DNA of 42,058 nt from Acetobacter sacchari (GTDB taxonomy: Bacteria; Pseudomonadota; Alphaproteobacteria; Acetobacterales; Acetobacteraceae). Shown piece after piece: positions 34,660 to 42,058 of this stretch. The stretch is from positions 1 through 42,058 of the forward strand of contig NZ_JAFVMF010000028.1 of NCBI RefSeq assembly GCF_017377715.1, given 5' to 3'. The notes under the pieces are model-generated. The model saw only the letters and a program-made list of their open reading frames with translations, made no database searches and was not told the origin of the DNA. A program made the translations under genes and the position numbers. Numbering within the stretch: position 1 is the stretch's first letter; each line of letters begins with the position of its first letter.

Positions 34660-35067
34660 TGCCGTCTCGTTCCTGCGCAAGGGCGACACCCTCGTGGTCA
34701 CGAAGCCGGACCGCCTTGCGCGCTCCACCGGAGATCTGCTTGCGCTTGTGAAGCGCGTCTGCGAGCGCGGAGCAGAACTTCGTATCCTGAGCATGGGTGG
34801 CGCAGAGCTCGACACTAGTTCGCCCACCAGCGCCCTTATGCTGACCATGCTGGGCGCCATTGCTCAGTTCGAACGGGATCTGATGCTTGGGAAGGCATCG
34901 CGCGCGCCAGGGCAGAGGGCAAGTATCAGGGCCGGGCGCCCACGGCCCGCGCCAAAAGCAATCAGGTTCAGAATCTGGCGCGAGACGGTGTAGCCATTAC
35001 CGAAATCAGTCGGCGCCTGGGGATCAGCCTCAGTTCCGTCTATCGCTGCCTCGGGCGGGATTTCTAG
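34660..35067 (+). pseudogene. Serine recombinase (resolvase/invertase) remnant, frameshifted
   Basis: The first piece encodes SFLRKGDTLVVTKPDRLARS and then LSMGGAELDTSSPTSALMLT plus MLGAIAQFERDLML, the core of resolvase/invertase catalytic domains. The reading then shifts frame (about 34890) to EGIARARAEGKYQGRAPTAR and ends with a helix-turn-helix (VAITEISRRLGISLSSVYRC) at TAG 35065-35067. A few codons of the usual LERQREG junction are missing. The N-terminal part with the catalytic Ser is also gone. Two lesions mean it is inactive. Confidence 0.75.
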
Positions 35068-35391
35068 GCCCGGTCCTTGCGCAAAGAGCGGCGATGTGAC
35101 GACGCAGGACGCTGCGCTCCATCCCGCCTACGCATCGCATCGAGCAACCCGCAAGGTGCAGCGCAACACACCGAAGAGGACGGTCCGTGCGCGCGGGCAG
35201 TGCGGTGATTTTCTTCCCGCAAAATGGAGCATTCCGGGCGGGAAATGCGGCGCATTTATAAAAAAGATATATAATTCATAACGCTTCAGGTGCGACTGAT
35301 ATCGTGCGGGAGCGCGTGGCGGACTTCCCCGAGATTTGTACGATCCGCAGAAAACTGCCGAATTTCAACGTTCGTGAGTTACGCATTTGAT
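35068..35391. other. Spacer with no recognised gene
   Basis: About 320 bases after the recombinase remnant. No coding frame is credible. A GC-rich part (to 35250) gives way to AT-rich sequence leading into the inverted-repeat nest. Confidence 0.35.
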
Positions 35392-35490
35392 AAAAGTGTA
35401 AGCGGTAAGGGCAAAATGTGTAACTGGAATTTCAATTTAAAATCATATACTTAAGCAACAAAATTACACATTTACACCTCTTACACTTTT
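35392..35490. repeat. Nested inverted repeats with TGTAA-type motifs
   Basis: Outer arms AAAAGTGTAAG (35392-35402) and CTTACACTTTT (35480-35490) are exact inverses. Inner arms AAATGTGTAA (35414-35423) and TTACACATTT (35464-35473) are also exact inverses. On the right side TTACAC occurs three times, starting at 35464, 35472 and 35481. The set looks like clustered binding sites for a dimeric protein, or a large hairpin. Confidence 0.7.
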
Positions 35491-35784
35491 TTTCGAACAA
35501 CAGTGAGAAAGAGGTATGCAGACACACATCTGCTTACAGGTTATTTATTCTCGAAACGCATGTATCGGGAGCCTGCGCCGGCAGGGGGGGCGGGTCAAAT
35601 CTTGAGGGGCGATCTGGGGCCTCAACCGCGCCAGTCTCACGCGCAGATTTTTTGCCGGATATGAAAGAAATCAAGTTTTCAAAGAGTCGGGGTCGATGTG
35701 ACTCAAAAGAGTCCGGATTGAGTCCGAAACTCGACTGCCACAGTTCGATCATCTGCTGAATTTTGAAAATTTCTAGAAGGGAAC
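35491..35784. other. Region downstream of tRNA-Ala
   Basis: About 290 bases between the repeat nest and the tRNA. A minus-strand frame through it (35866-35534) is an artefact of the tRNA and its flank. I see no duplicate of the tRNA 3' end that would mark an integration site. Confidence 0.4.
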
Positions 35785-35860
35785 TGGTGGAGCCAATCGG
35801 AATCGAACCGACGACCTCCTGAATGCCATTCAGGCGCTCTCCCAACTGAGCTATGGCCCC
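35785..35860 (-). tRNA. tRNA-Ala (anticodon GGC)
   Basis: The minus strand folds into a standard 76-base cloverleaf with encoded CCA (35785-35787). The acceptor stem GGGGCCA pairs with TGGCTCC with one G-U pair. The anticodon stem CCTGA/TCAGG holds the loop ATGGCAT, giving anticodon GGC, which reads GCC and GCU alanine codons. The T-loop is TTCGATT. It is preceded by maf on the same strand. Confidence 0.97.
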
Positions 35861-35956
35861 TCGCAAGGTCGCCTATTGGCGTCGTGCGGAGTGGGCGCGG
35901 TATAACCTTGCTAGAAACCTCTGGCAACCCCCTATCGTAAGATAAAACCTGAAACC

Positions 35957-36583
35957 CTACGCTCCAATTGCGCCACAGCGCCGCAACGCCCCAAGAAGCG
36001 GGAGCATCGGCAGGCCGAGGATGGTGGACTGATCGCCAGTGATCGCCTCGAACAGTTGGATCCCAGGCCCCTCCACCCGATACGCCCCGACGCAGGAGAG
36101 GCATGCATCGGCCTCTTGCTCCAGATACCCCTCGAGAAACGCGTCCGAGAATGTCCGCATTGTCATGGAAGCGTGTTGGATATGCCTCCATATAATTTCT
36201 CCATCGCGCCAAAGCGTCACGGCGCTGTGCAGTAGATGAGTCCGCCCTCTCAGATATTGAAGTTGGTTTCGCGCGTCCTCAAGGTCTGTGGGTTTGTCGA
36301 ACCAGCGCCCCTCGCAGCTCAGCATCTGGTCCGCGCCTATGATCAGGGACAGTCTGGAGACATCAGGGCTCGTCCCGACAGCCTCAGCTTTTGCTTCAGC
36401 CAACGCCAGCGCCGCCGCATCGGCATCCTGACCCATTGCGCGCGCCTTCGTCTTGTAGAACGCCTCATCGACCACCGCCGCTCGCCATCTGAAGCCCAGA
36501 CCCGCCGCCGCCAGAATCGAGCGTCGGGCACTCGAACCACTCGCAAGAAAAATTTCAGGCTTTCCCATCAGTTCACACTGCAT
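35957..36583 (-). CDS. maf: Maf-family nucleotide pyrophosphatase
   Basis: A 208-residue Maf/YceF-type protein, a house-cleaning nucleoside-triphosphate pyrophosphatase that removes modified or non-canonical nucleotides. Motifs are IFLASGSSARRSILAAAGL near the N-terminus, LIIGADQML, YLRGRTHLLHSAVTLWRDG and the end ITGDQSTILGLPMLPLLGAL. I chose ATG 36583 because AAGGGA lies about 7 bases upstream; ATG 36568 is possible, and a longer frame to 36718 would run into the putative origin and has no family support. It is transcribed away from hemE, with the DnaA-box-rich gap between them. Confidence 0.9.
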   Translation of the reverse strand: MQCELMGKPEIFLASGSSARRSILAAAGLGFRWRAAVVDEAFYKTKARAMGQDADAAALALAEAKAEAVGTSPDVSRLSLIIGADQMLSCEGRWFDKPTDLEDARNQLQYLRGRTHLLHSAVTLWRDGEIIWRHIQHASMTMRTFSDAFLEGYLEQEADACLSCVGAYRVEGPGIQLFEAITGDQSTILGLPMLPLLGALRRCGAIGA

Positions 36584-36973
36584 ATGACGTCCCTTAGTGA
36601 CAGTTTCCGAGTCGGTTTTTGCGATCTCTACATAGCTCTCGACAATCGACTCGAAACATTGGGTGTGATGCAGGAGGTGAGTACTTCGGTGGGCAGGCCG
36701 TTTAGTACTGGGGTACATGTGGATAGTACTGGAGGCGTAATTCGGACGTACCGAGTACCGGGGACAAGTCCTTCGCCCCCGGGCACGGTGAGTTGTACAC
36801 AGCCTTTCTGCGGGTAAAGCGGGATAACTTCAAAAAACGCCTATTTTTCAATGAGTCACAATCTGTACACATCTGGGGAAACATGGGGTACGTTTTTGGA
36901 AAGACGGGTACCCCTTAATCCACAGGGCTCATAACAAACCCAATATTTCTTTCTTCTCTTTTCTTGTTTAGAG
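36584..36973. other. Putative chromosomal replication origin (oriC) region
   Basis: A 390-base non-coding gap between divergent maf and hemE. It contains DnaA-box-like 9-mers: CTATCCACA on the minus strand (36718-36726, one mismatch to TTATCCACA), TAATCCACA (36916-36924, one mismatch), TTGTACACA (36793-36801) and CTGTACACA (36863-36871). AGTAC(T/C)-type repeats begin at 36680, 36704, 36725 and 36754, and the hemE-proximal end is AT-rich. In Caulobacter and relatives oriC lies beside hemE. The sites are seen; the origin function is inferred. Confidence 0.5.
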
Positions 36974-38086
36974 ATGGCGGCACTGATCGAGATACGAGGT
37001 GAACGGGCGGTGACGGTGGAAAATACGACGGATCAAGGTCGGCGGCTCTTACGAACGCTGAACGGTGAAGCCGTATGGCCTCCTCCGGTGTGGCTCATGC
37101 GCCAGGCAGGGCGCTTCCTCCCCGAATTCCGGGCGTTTCGCGAAAGGGCGAATTTTCTCACCCGGTGCATGACGCCGGATATCGCGACTGAACTGACGCT
37201 GCAGCCGATTCGTCGTTTTGCGATGGACGGCGCCATTCTGTTTTCGGACATTCTGATTCTCCCGTGGGCAATGGGACAATCTCTTGATTTCGTTGAAAAT
37301 AAAGGTCCGGTTCTCGGACCGATCCGCAATGAAGCCGATCTGGCGCGGCTGGATCCCCGTCGCGTCGCGGAGGTTACTGCGCCAGTCATGGAGACATTGT
37401 CTCGGCTGCGTCGCGCCCTGAGCGAACCGGTTGGTGCGGCGCCCGCCAACAGCGTAACGTTGCTGGGATTTGCCGGGGCGCCCTTCACGGTCTCTTGCTA
37501 CATGGTCGACGGTGGTAGTTCGCGAGAGTTTGCGCAAACTCGGTTGATGGCGTTTTCCGAACCGTCCCTGTTTGACCGGCTGATAGCGCTGCTGACGGAA
37601 AGCACGGTGGATATGCTTTCGGCGCAGATCGAAGCAGGCGCGCAGGCGGTGATGTTGTTCGATTCCTGGGCTGGGCTTTTGCCACCTACGGAATTTCGTC
37701 GTCATGTGATTGCGCCTGCGCGCCAGATAGTCTCCGCATTGAAGGCCCGCCATCCCGGCGTCAAAATCATCGGTTTCCCTCGACTGGCGGGCATTATGGC
37801 TTTGGAATACGCTCGCGAAACCGGGGTCGATGTTCTCGCGCTCGACACCGGGGCGGACATCAAGGCGATTGCGGCTCAGGCTCCGCCGGGACTGGTGCTG
37901 CAGGGAAACCTTGATCCGATATCGGTGCTTGCGGGTGGCGAAGCGATGCGTAAGGAGGCCCTGGCCGTTCGGGAGGCAGGACGTGGCAGAGCCCATGTCT
38001 TCAATCTAGGCCATGGCGTTCTGCCAACCACGCCGCCTGAACATGTTGGCGAACTGATCGCGACTATCCGAAACATCGACACATGA
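36974..38086 (+). CDS. hemE: Uroporphyrinogen decarboxylase
   Basis: A 370-residue HemE, which removes four acetate carboxyl groups from uroporphyrinogen III to give coproporphyrinogen III in heme synthesis. Signature segments are PVWLMRQAGRFLPEFRAFRE, AILFSDILILPWAMGQSL, LLGFAGAPFTVSCYMVDGG, AQAVMLFDSWAGLL and NLGHGVLPTTPPEHV. ATG 36974 lacks a strong ribosome-binding site. GTG 37010, preceded by GAGGTG, would give 358 residues, closer to the usual length of about 345. The stop overlaps the HAD gene start as ATGA, and the same overlap links that gene to hemJ, so the three form a tightly coupled operon. Confidence 0.97.
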   Translation: MAALIEIRGERAVTVENTTDQGRRLLRTLNGEAVWPPPVWLMRQAGRFLPEFRAFRERANFLTRCMTPDIATELTLQPIRRFAMDGAILFSDILILPWAMGQSLDFVENKGPVLGPIRNEADLARLDPRRVAEVTAPVMETLSRLRRALSEPVGAAPANSVTLLGFAGAPFTVSCYMVDGGSSREFAQTRLMAFSEPSLFDRLIALLTESTVDMLSAQIEAGAQAVMLFDSWAGLLPPTEFRRHVIAPARQIVSALKARHPGVKIIGFPRLAGIMALEYARETGVDVLALDTGADIKAIAAQAPPGLVLQGNLDPISVLAGGEAMRKEALAVREAGRGRAHVFNLGHGVLPTTPPEHVGELIATIRNIDT

Positions 38087-38793
38087 CACTGGCGTGCGGT
38101 TCGGCGCTATCGCCTGAGGGCAGATTGCGGCTTGTGATCTTCGATTGCGACGGCGTTTTGGTCGACAGCGAGGCTATGAGTTGCCGGATTGTCGCGGAAG
38201 CTGCGCGGGAGGCGGGACTGGATGTGCCCGACGAAGCTGCCGTCGCGCGGTTCGCTGGAAGGGCGCTTTCTTCGATCCAGACGGACATTGAAGAGGCTAC
38301 CGGCAGAACTTTGGGTGAGAACTGGTGTCTCACAATTCAGGATCGCTTTGTTCAGGCTTTTGGACATGGTGTTGATCTTGTCGACGGCGCACATGCGATG
38401 CTGGATGGCGTCATCGATTTGGGTTTGCCTGTTCGAGTGGGATCAAACTCTTCAATGGCCGAGATGGATGTGAAATTCCGTGTCACCGGTCTTTATGATC
38501 GACTCGAAGGACGCATTCACTCAGCAAGGGATATGAAAAAACCGAAACCTGATCCGGATGTGTACCTCTATGCTGCGGCCCTCGAAGGCGTGGCGCCTGC
38601 AGAATGCGTCGTGTTGGAAGATAGCGATACAGGGGCGCGGGCAGCGCTGGCGGCCGGAATGACCTGTGTCCTTCTTCGTCCAGCGCAAGAGCCCGCTCCA
38701 CATGACGACAATCTGATTCGAATCGAAACGCTGTCGGAATTTCAGCCACTTTTAGAAAATACGCTATTTTCCCAAAAACTGAAAACACCATGA
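38083..38793 (+). CDS. HAD-superfamily phosphatase
   Basis: A 236-residue HAD hydrolase of subfamily IA, related to phosphoglycolate phosphatase and beta-phosphoglucomutase. Motif I is FDCDGVLVDSE with the nucleophile and acid/base Asp residues. A helical cap follows, then motif II in VRVGSNSS, motif III Lys in KKPKPDPDVYLYAA and motif IV VVLEDSDTGARAAL. It probably dephosphorylates a small phosphorylated metabolite; the substrate is not clear from sequence. Its start overlaps the hemE stop and its stop overlaps the hemJ start, both as ATGA, so it is translated with the heme genes, although a direct heme role is not implied. Confidence 0.92.
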   Translation: MTLACGSALSPEGRLRLVIFDCDGVLVDSEAMSCRIVAEAAREAGLDVPDEAAVARFAGRALSSIQTDIEEATGRTLGENWCLTIQDRFVQAFGHGVDLVDGAHAMLDGVIDLGLPVRVGSNSSMAEMDVKFRVTGLYDRLEGRIHSARDMKKPKPDPDVYLYAAALEGVAPAECVVLEDSDTGARAALAAGMTCVLLRPAQEPAPHDDNLIRIETLSEFQPLLENTLFSQKLKTP

Positions 38794-39239
38794 TAAGCGT
38801 GTTGCAGCCTTGGTATCCGTGGTTGAAGGCGATGCACATCATGGCGGTGATCGCGTGGATGGCCGGTCTGTTTTATCTGCCGCGTCTGTTCGTTTATCAT
38901 TGTCAGGTGATAAACGGTTCGCAGGAAAGCGAGCGTTTTAAAATTATGGAACGTCGACTTCTGCGCGCAATTATTAATCCGGCGATGATGGCGTCATTAG
39001 CATTTGGCGTGCTTCTTGTTCTGACTCCAGGGGTGATAGATTGGAAAGCGGGATGGTGGCACACCAAACTTCTAGCCCTTGCAGGTATGTTTGCTTTTCA
39101 TGGAGCTTGCGCGAAGTGGCGTCGTGATTTTGCGGACGACAAAAATGCCCGATCAGAGCGATTTTACAGAATCGCAAATGAAGTGCCGACGATTTTGATG
39201 ATTGTGATCGTGATTATGGTCGTTGTGAAACCATTTTGA
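38790..39239 (+). CDS. hemJ: Protoporphyrinogen oxidase HemJ
   Basis: A 149-residue integral membrane protein of the HemJ (UPF0093) family, which oxidises protoporphyrinogen IX to protoporphyrin IX in bacteria lacking HemG and HemY. Four hydrophobic helices are visible. The first contains the conserved LKAMHIMAVIAWMAGLFYLP with its His, followed by RLFVYH. The second and third flank the WKAGWWHTKLLALAGMFAFH region with the conserved Lys. The last is VPTILMIVIVIMVVVKPF. Its position after hemE and the HAD gene, with overlapping codons, supports a role in the same heme operon. Confidence 0.95.
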   Translation: MISVLQPWYPWLKAMHIMAVIAWMAGLFYLPRLFVYHCQVINGSQESERFKIMERRLLRAIINPAMMASLAFGVLLVLTPGVIDWKAGWWHTKLLALAGMFAFHGACAKWRRDFADDKNARSERFYRIANEVPTILMIVIVIMVVVKPF

Positions 39240-39438
39240 TGTTTCGTATTTTATTTATTCTTCCTTGTCGTGGAAATTTTTATATAAATTTTTAACATAC
39301 AACGCACACTAGAAATAGAATGATATTAAATAATTTAAATGAAGTGTTTTACGAAACTCGATGCATATTGAACATATGACTCAAATGATATTTAGATCAT
39401 CAATTTATGAATTTTCTGATAGATAACGATTTAAAAAT
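39240..39438. other. AT-rich spacer after hemJ
   Basis: Convergent intergenic region between hemJ and the prolyl oligopeptidase gene. It is very AT-rich. I see no gene and no clear plus-strand terminator for hemJ. Confidence 0.4.
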
Positions 39439-39473
39439 CGACTGTCTATTACCACTGGGACAAAAGACAGTCG
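39439..39473 (-). terminator. Probable terminator of the prolyl oligopeptidase gene
   Basis: CGACTGTC (39439-39446) and GACAGTCG (39466-39473) are exact inverses with a 19-base loop. In the minus-strand transcript the stem is followed by ATTTTT. It lies 54 bases after the peptidase stop. Confidence 0.5.
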
Positions 39474-39526
39474 CAATTTTACGAATTTCATTGGTGAGGC
39501 ATGTGACTGTTACGATCTACCTATAT

Positions 39527-41677
39527 CTAGCGGACGTCTTGTTTATCCATCAGTTTTTGTGAAAGATAGACAGCTTCCAACGCGCGCTCATGGGCGACTT
39601 CCTTTGCATTGACCGTTCCGGAATGCCCGCCTTCCGTATCCTCATAATATAGAAACGGCGCGCCAAGTTCTTTCAACCGCGCCGCGAAACGCCGCGCATG
39701 TACTGGGCCAACCCGATCGTCTTTTGTCGAAGTGAAAATGAATGGTTCAGGATAATGAATTTTGTCCCGAAGGTGTTGTAACGGTGAAATTGATTCCAGG
39801 AAAAGCCGTTCCGTTGGAACGCTCATCGAACCATATTCATCCACCCATGATGCGCCGGCGGACATATTCTCGTAGTGGAGCATATCGAGAAGTGGAACAC
39901 CAATTATAACTGCGTTCCACAGCTCTGGATGCTGGGTGAATTCTACACCCATAAGCAAACCACCATTGGAACGACCTCGAATGCCAAGATGTGCGACGGA
40001 CGTAATTCCCTGTGCAACGAGGTCGCGACCTACCGAGAAAAAGTCGTCATATACTTTTTGACGTTTTGTTTTTCGTCCTGCTTCATGCCACGCTGGCCCG
40101 AACTCGCCGCCACCGCGAATATTTGCCACGACATAAACGCCCCCTCTGGTGAGCCAGAGACGACCGATCTCGGGTGCATAGGTTGGCGTATAAGATGCCT
40201 GAAACCCGCCGTAAGCAGTCAGTAGCGCCGGATTGGTCCCATTTTTTTTCATCATTTTGGGATGTACGATAAAATAGGGGACTCTGGCGCCGTCCGTTGA
40301 TCGCGCCCAAAACTGTTCCACAGTCAGGTTGGTGGCGTCGAACATAGCTCGGGTTTCACGGATCTTTTCAGCCGCCTCGGAAGCATCCCCTGCCAGCCAC
40401 AACTGAGGTGGGGAGATATATCCCTCGACCGTCAGGAACGCCCTGTCCGATGTCCGATCTGCATCGACGATGTGAACTGTCGACATGTCTGGCAAAGGCA
40501 GGACGTGTCGGATCCAAGGCTCCCCGGTCTTTTGCGGAGCAGTCAGGGTCACTGCTCGGCCGCGGACGTTCTCGAAATAGGTAACGACGACAGTATTTCG
40601 CGTCACAGCGACTTCATCAAGCGCCTGGGAACTGTTGGGAGTGAAAAGAAGCTCCACGTCTTGATCGCTTGCAGCAGGAGCGACGGAGACCAGGCTGCCT
40701 GCTGGAATGAGTCGACGGTCGGGAAGCATCCAATCATCATTCACGGTAAAAATGAGCCGTCCGTGGAGCATGCCCTGCAGTTCTACGTGATCAGGCAGTG
40801 TCAGCCAGCGGAGATGCCCTGGCTCTTTCCCCTCCAGCGCGCTTTCCATTCCGTCGAGAATCGCGAAACGGTTGGTAAAGAAAGTCGGGGAGCGCCGGAT
40901 AAGCACGAGTTTGTGGCCGTCGCCGTCTGTCAGAGATACAGGCTCCACAGCGACGTCGCTCTTTTCTCCTCGCGCGACTTCTACGGCATTCTCCAGAGAC
41001 TGCGTATGCCCCACACGCTTGATAACGAACGGATAGCCCGACGTGGTCAGGGTCGCCCCAGTTCCGTCCCAATCGCGGCCTACCAGAATTGTATCGCGGT
41101 CCACCCATGCCGACGATTGTTTGGAGCGTGGCAGGCTAAAACCGTTCTGAACGAATAACCCCATATGGGTGTCGTATTCTCTCAAGGTTTGTGCGTCTTC
41201 CCCTCCATTGGACAGGGCGACGAGACAATACCGATCATTGGGCGCGAGACAGTCGGCGCCCTGGAACACCCAATTTTTATTTTCTTTTTTTGCGAGAGCA
41301 TCGATATCGAGACGCGTTACCCAACTGGTGAGTTTCTGCCGGTAGGCGCCCAACGTTGTTTGGCGCCACACGCCACGAGGGTGTCTGGCGTCTTGCCAGA
41401 AATTCCATATCTGTCCGTCAAGAAAGCGGGGTTTAGGCAGTCGGTCCTGGCTTTCGCCAGCCGCGAGCGCGTCGTCGTAAAATCCCTTGTAGCGGGGATC
41501 GCTTTCAAGTGTATCGGATGTTCGACGGTTCTGGGCGTTCACCCATTCGAGAGCCTTTACCCCTTCTATTTCACTTAGATAGTCTGCTTCGTCAGGGCTT
41601 GTGGCTGCTTTCAGCGGCACCGACAGGCCTGTTTGTGCCAGGATGAAGGCGGCAAGAGCAAAATACGATCGGCGCAT
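39527..41677 (-). CDS. Prolyl oligopeptidase family serine peptidase (S9A), exported
   Basis: A 716-residue S9 peptidase with an N-terminal signal peptide (MRRSYFALAAFILAQTGLSV, cleaved near LKA-ATS), so it is probably periplasmic. A beta-propeller-type N-terminal region (about 60-420) is followed by an alpha/beta hydrolase domain. The domain contains ALLTAYGGFQASYTP, NIRGGGEFGPAWHEAG and the nucleophile elbow GRSNGGLLMG (Ser570). The Asp lies in TSTKDDRVGP (Asp653 or Asp654) and His685 in EGGHSG. Family members cut short peptides after proline. GGAAGGGAAAC before ATG 41677 supports the start. It is convergent with the heme operon and has no partner gene in view. Confidence 0.93.
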   Translation of the reverse strand: MRRSYFALAAFILAQTGLSVPLKAATSPDEADYLSEIEGVKALEWVNAQNRRTSDTLESDPRYKGFYDDALAAGESQDRLPKPRFLDGQIWNFWQDARHPRGVWRQTTLGAYRQKLTSWVTRLDIDALAKKENKNWVFQGADCLAPNDRYCLVALSNGGEDAQTLREYDTHMGLFVQNGFSLPRSKQSSAWVDRDTILVGRDWDGTGATLTTSGYPFVIKRVGHTQSLENAVEVARGEKSDVAVEPVSLTDGDGHKLVLIRRSPTFFTNRFAILDGMESALEGKEPGHLRWLTLPDHVELQGMLHGRLIFTVNDDWMLPDRRLIPAGSLVSVAPAASDQDVELLFTPNSSQALDEVAVTRNTVVVTYFENVRGRAVTLTAPQKTGEPWIRHVLPLPDMSTVHIVDADRTSDRAFLTVEGYISPPQLWLAGDASEAAEKIRETRAMFDATNLTVEQFWARSTDGARVPYFIVHPKMMKKNGTNPALLTAYGGFQASYTPTYAPEIGRLWLTRGGVYVVANIRGGGEFGPAWHEAGRKTKRQKVYDDFFSVGRDLVAQGITSVAHLGIRGRSNGGLLMGVEFTQHPELWNAVIIGVPLLDMLHYENMSAGASWVDEYGSMSVPTERLFLESISPLQHLRDKIHYPEPFIFTSTKDDRVGPVHARRFAARLKELGAPFLYYEDTEGGHSGTVNAKEVAHERALEAVYLSQKLMDKQDVR

Positions 41678-42007
41678 GAAGTTTCCCTTCCTTGTTGGGA
41701 CTCTAGCGGGCAGCGTTCATTCTATACAAATGTAGTTGATTCGCGTCTGGGTACCTCATATATGCAAAACGATAATGAAATTTTAACTTTATAAAGAGTA
41801 TTCGTCTTGTAAATATAAAGTAAAATACATAACAAAAAAATTTATAAAGTTATATATTTTCATGTTATGCCCGAGATTTATCAGAATATGTTATTAAATT
41901 ATATTGCATAACCTATAAATATATTCGTTAAAATAAAAAATTCAGAGGATTTCGTGCCGGATATTACTCTAAGAGAGACAACATAGTTTTAGAGAATATA
42001 TTTCTAA
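41678..42007. other. AT-rich upstream region of the prolyl oligopeptidase gene
   Basis: 330 bases, strongly AT-rich, with no gene. It should carry the peptidase promoter. The last three bases, TAA, form the TNA target adjoining the IS left end. Confidence 0.4.
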
Positions 42008-42058
42008 GAGCCTGTTTGGAAAATCGGTCTGATGTGATTCAAGCTCTGGATGTGGACG
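42008..42058 (+). mobile_element. Left end of an IS5-family (IS1031-like) element with transposase start
   Basis: The inverted repeat GAGCCTGTTTGGAAAATC (42008-42025) is the exact inverse of the terminus at 32-49. ATG at 42050 begins a frame MWT, the N-terminus I recall for IS1031-group transposases, and the window ends there. TAA immediately before the repeat fits the TNA target preference. Confidence 0.75.

Noticed and set aside
35534..35866. 110-residue minus-strand frame
   Set aside because: It reads through tRNA-Ala (the IAQLGERLNG pattern is a well-known tRNA translation artefact) and has no independent support.
1..42058. CRISPR arrays, rRNA genes, riboswitches, phage structural genes
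   Set aside because: I looked for regularly spaced direct repeats, rRNA-like blocks and typical phage proteins and saw none.

Overview
The window looks like a chromosomal segment of an alphaproteobacterium, most likely an acetic acid bacterium (Acetobacteraceae). Reasons are family knowledge and inference: the hemE - HAD phosphatase - hemJ cluster next to maf, a Hint-domain protein of a type common in acetic acid bacteria, and IS ends and transposase termini resembling the IS1031 group of IS5. Both window edges fall inside the termini of one such IS (right end at 1-49, left end at 42008-42058). This suggests a draft contig that stops in a multicopy element.

Region 1 (1-13.0 kb) is a graveyard with a few intact genes. 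It holds an IS-interrupted MFS transporter, a Spy/CpxP-like periplasmic protein, a small hypothetical gene, an AT-rich tract with decayed genes (an alpha/beta hydrolase broken by shifts at homopolymers and a TGA, and a possible beta-trefoil fragment), an IS5 transposase remnant, a Hint-domain pseudogene, an intact TonB-dependent receptor and a divergent DUF218/YdcF-type protein.

Region 2 (13.0-30.5 kb) is an acyl-CoA catabolic island. It encodes an acyl-CoA ligase, an acyl-CoA dehydrogenase, two crotonase-fold enzymes, two SDR dehydrogenases, a canonical thiolase, a thiolase-like protein whose Cys nucleophile is Ser, its DUF35 partner, a flavin oxidoreductase of the nitronate monooxygenase family and a TetR regulator. 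Four upstream regions share an operator-like motif (half-site, 8-bp gap, AGCAARTT), so the set probably forms one regulon. A cynR-cynS-DUF1348 block sits inside it. Most of the island is bracketed by two inverted, about 95% identical copies of an internally deleted IS5-type element; the dehydrogenase lies just outside the right copy. The enzymes could activate a carboxylic acid, dehydrogenate, hydrate and oxidise it, and cleave it by thiolysis and possibly by a retro-aldol step. The substrate is unknown.

Region 3 (30.5-35.8 kb) is another scar zone: an IS right-end remnant, a secreted phosphodiester glycosidase (NAGPA) family protein, a type II secretion remnant (end of gspD plus intact gspK), an IS3 fragment, a broken serine recombinase and an intergenic nest of TGTAA-type inverted repeats, ending at tRNA-Ala(GGC).

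Region 4 (35.8-42.0 kb) is core chromosome: tRNA-Ala, maf, a 390-bp gap with DnaA-box-like sites that may be oriC, hemE, a HAD phosphatase and hemJ overlapping by ATGA, then a convergent prolyl oligopeptidase.
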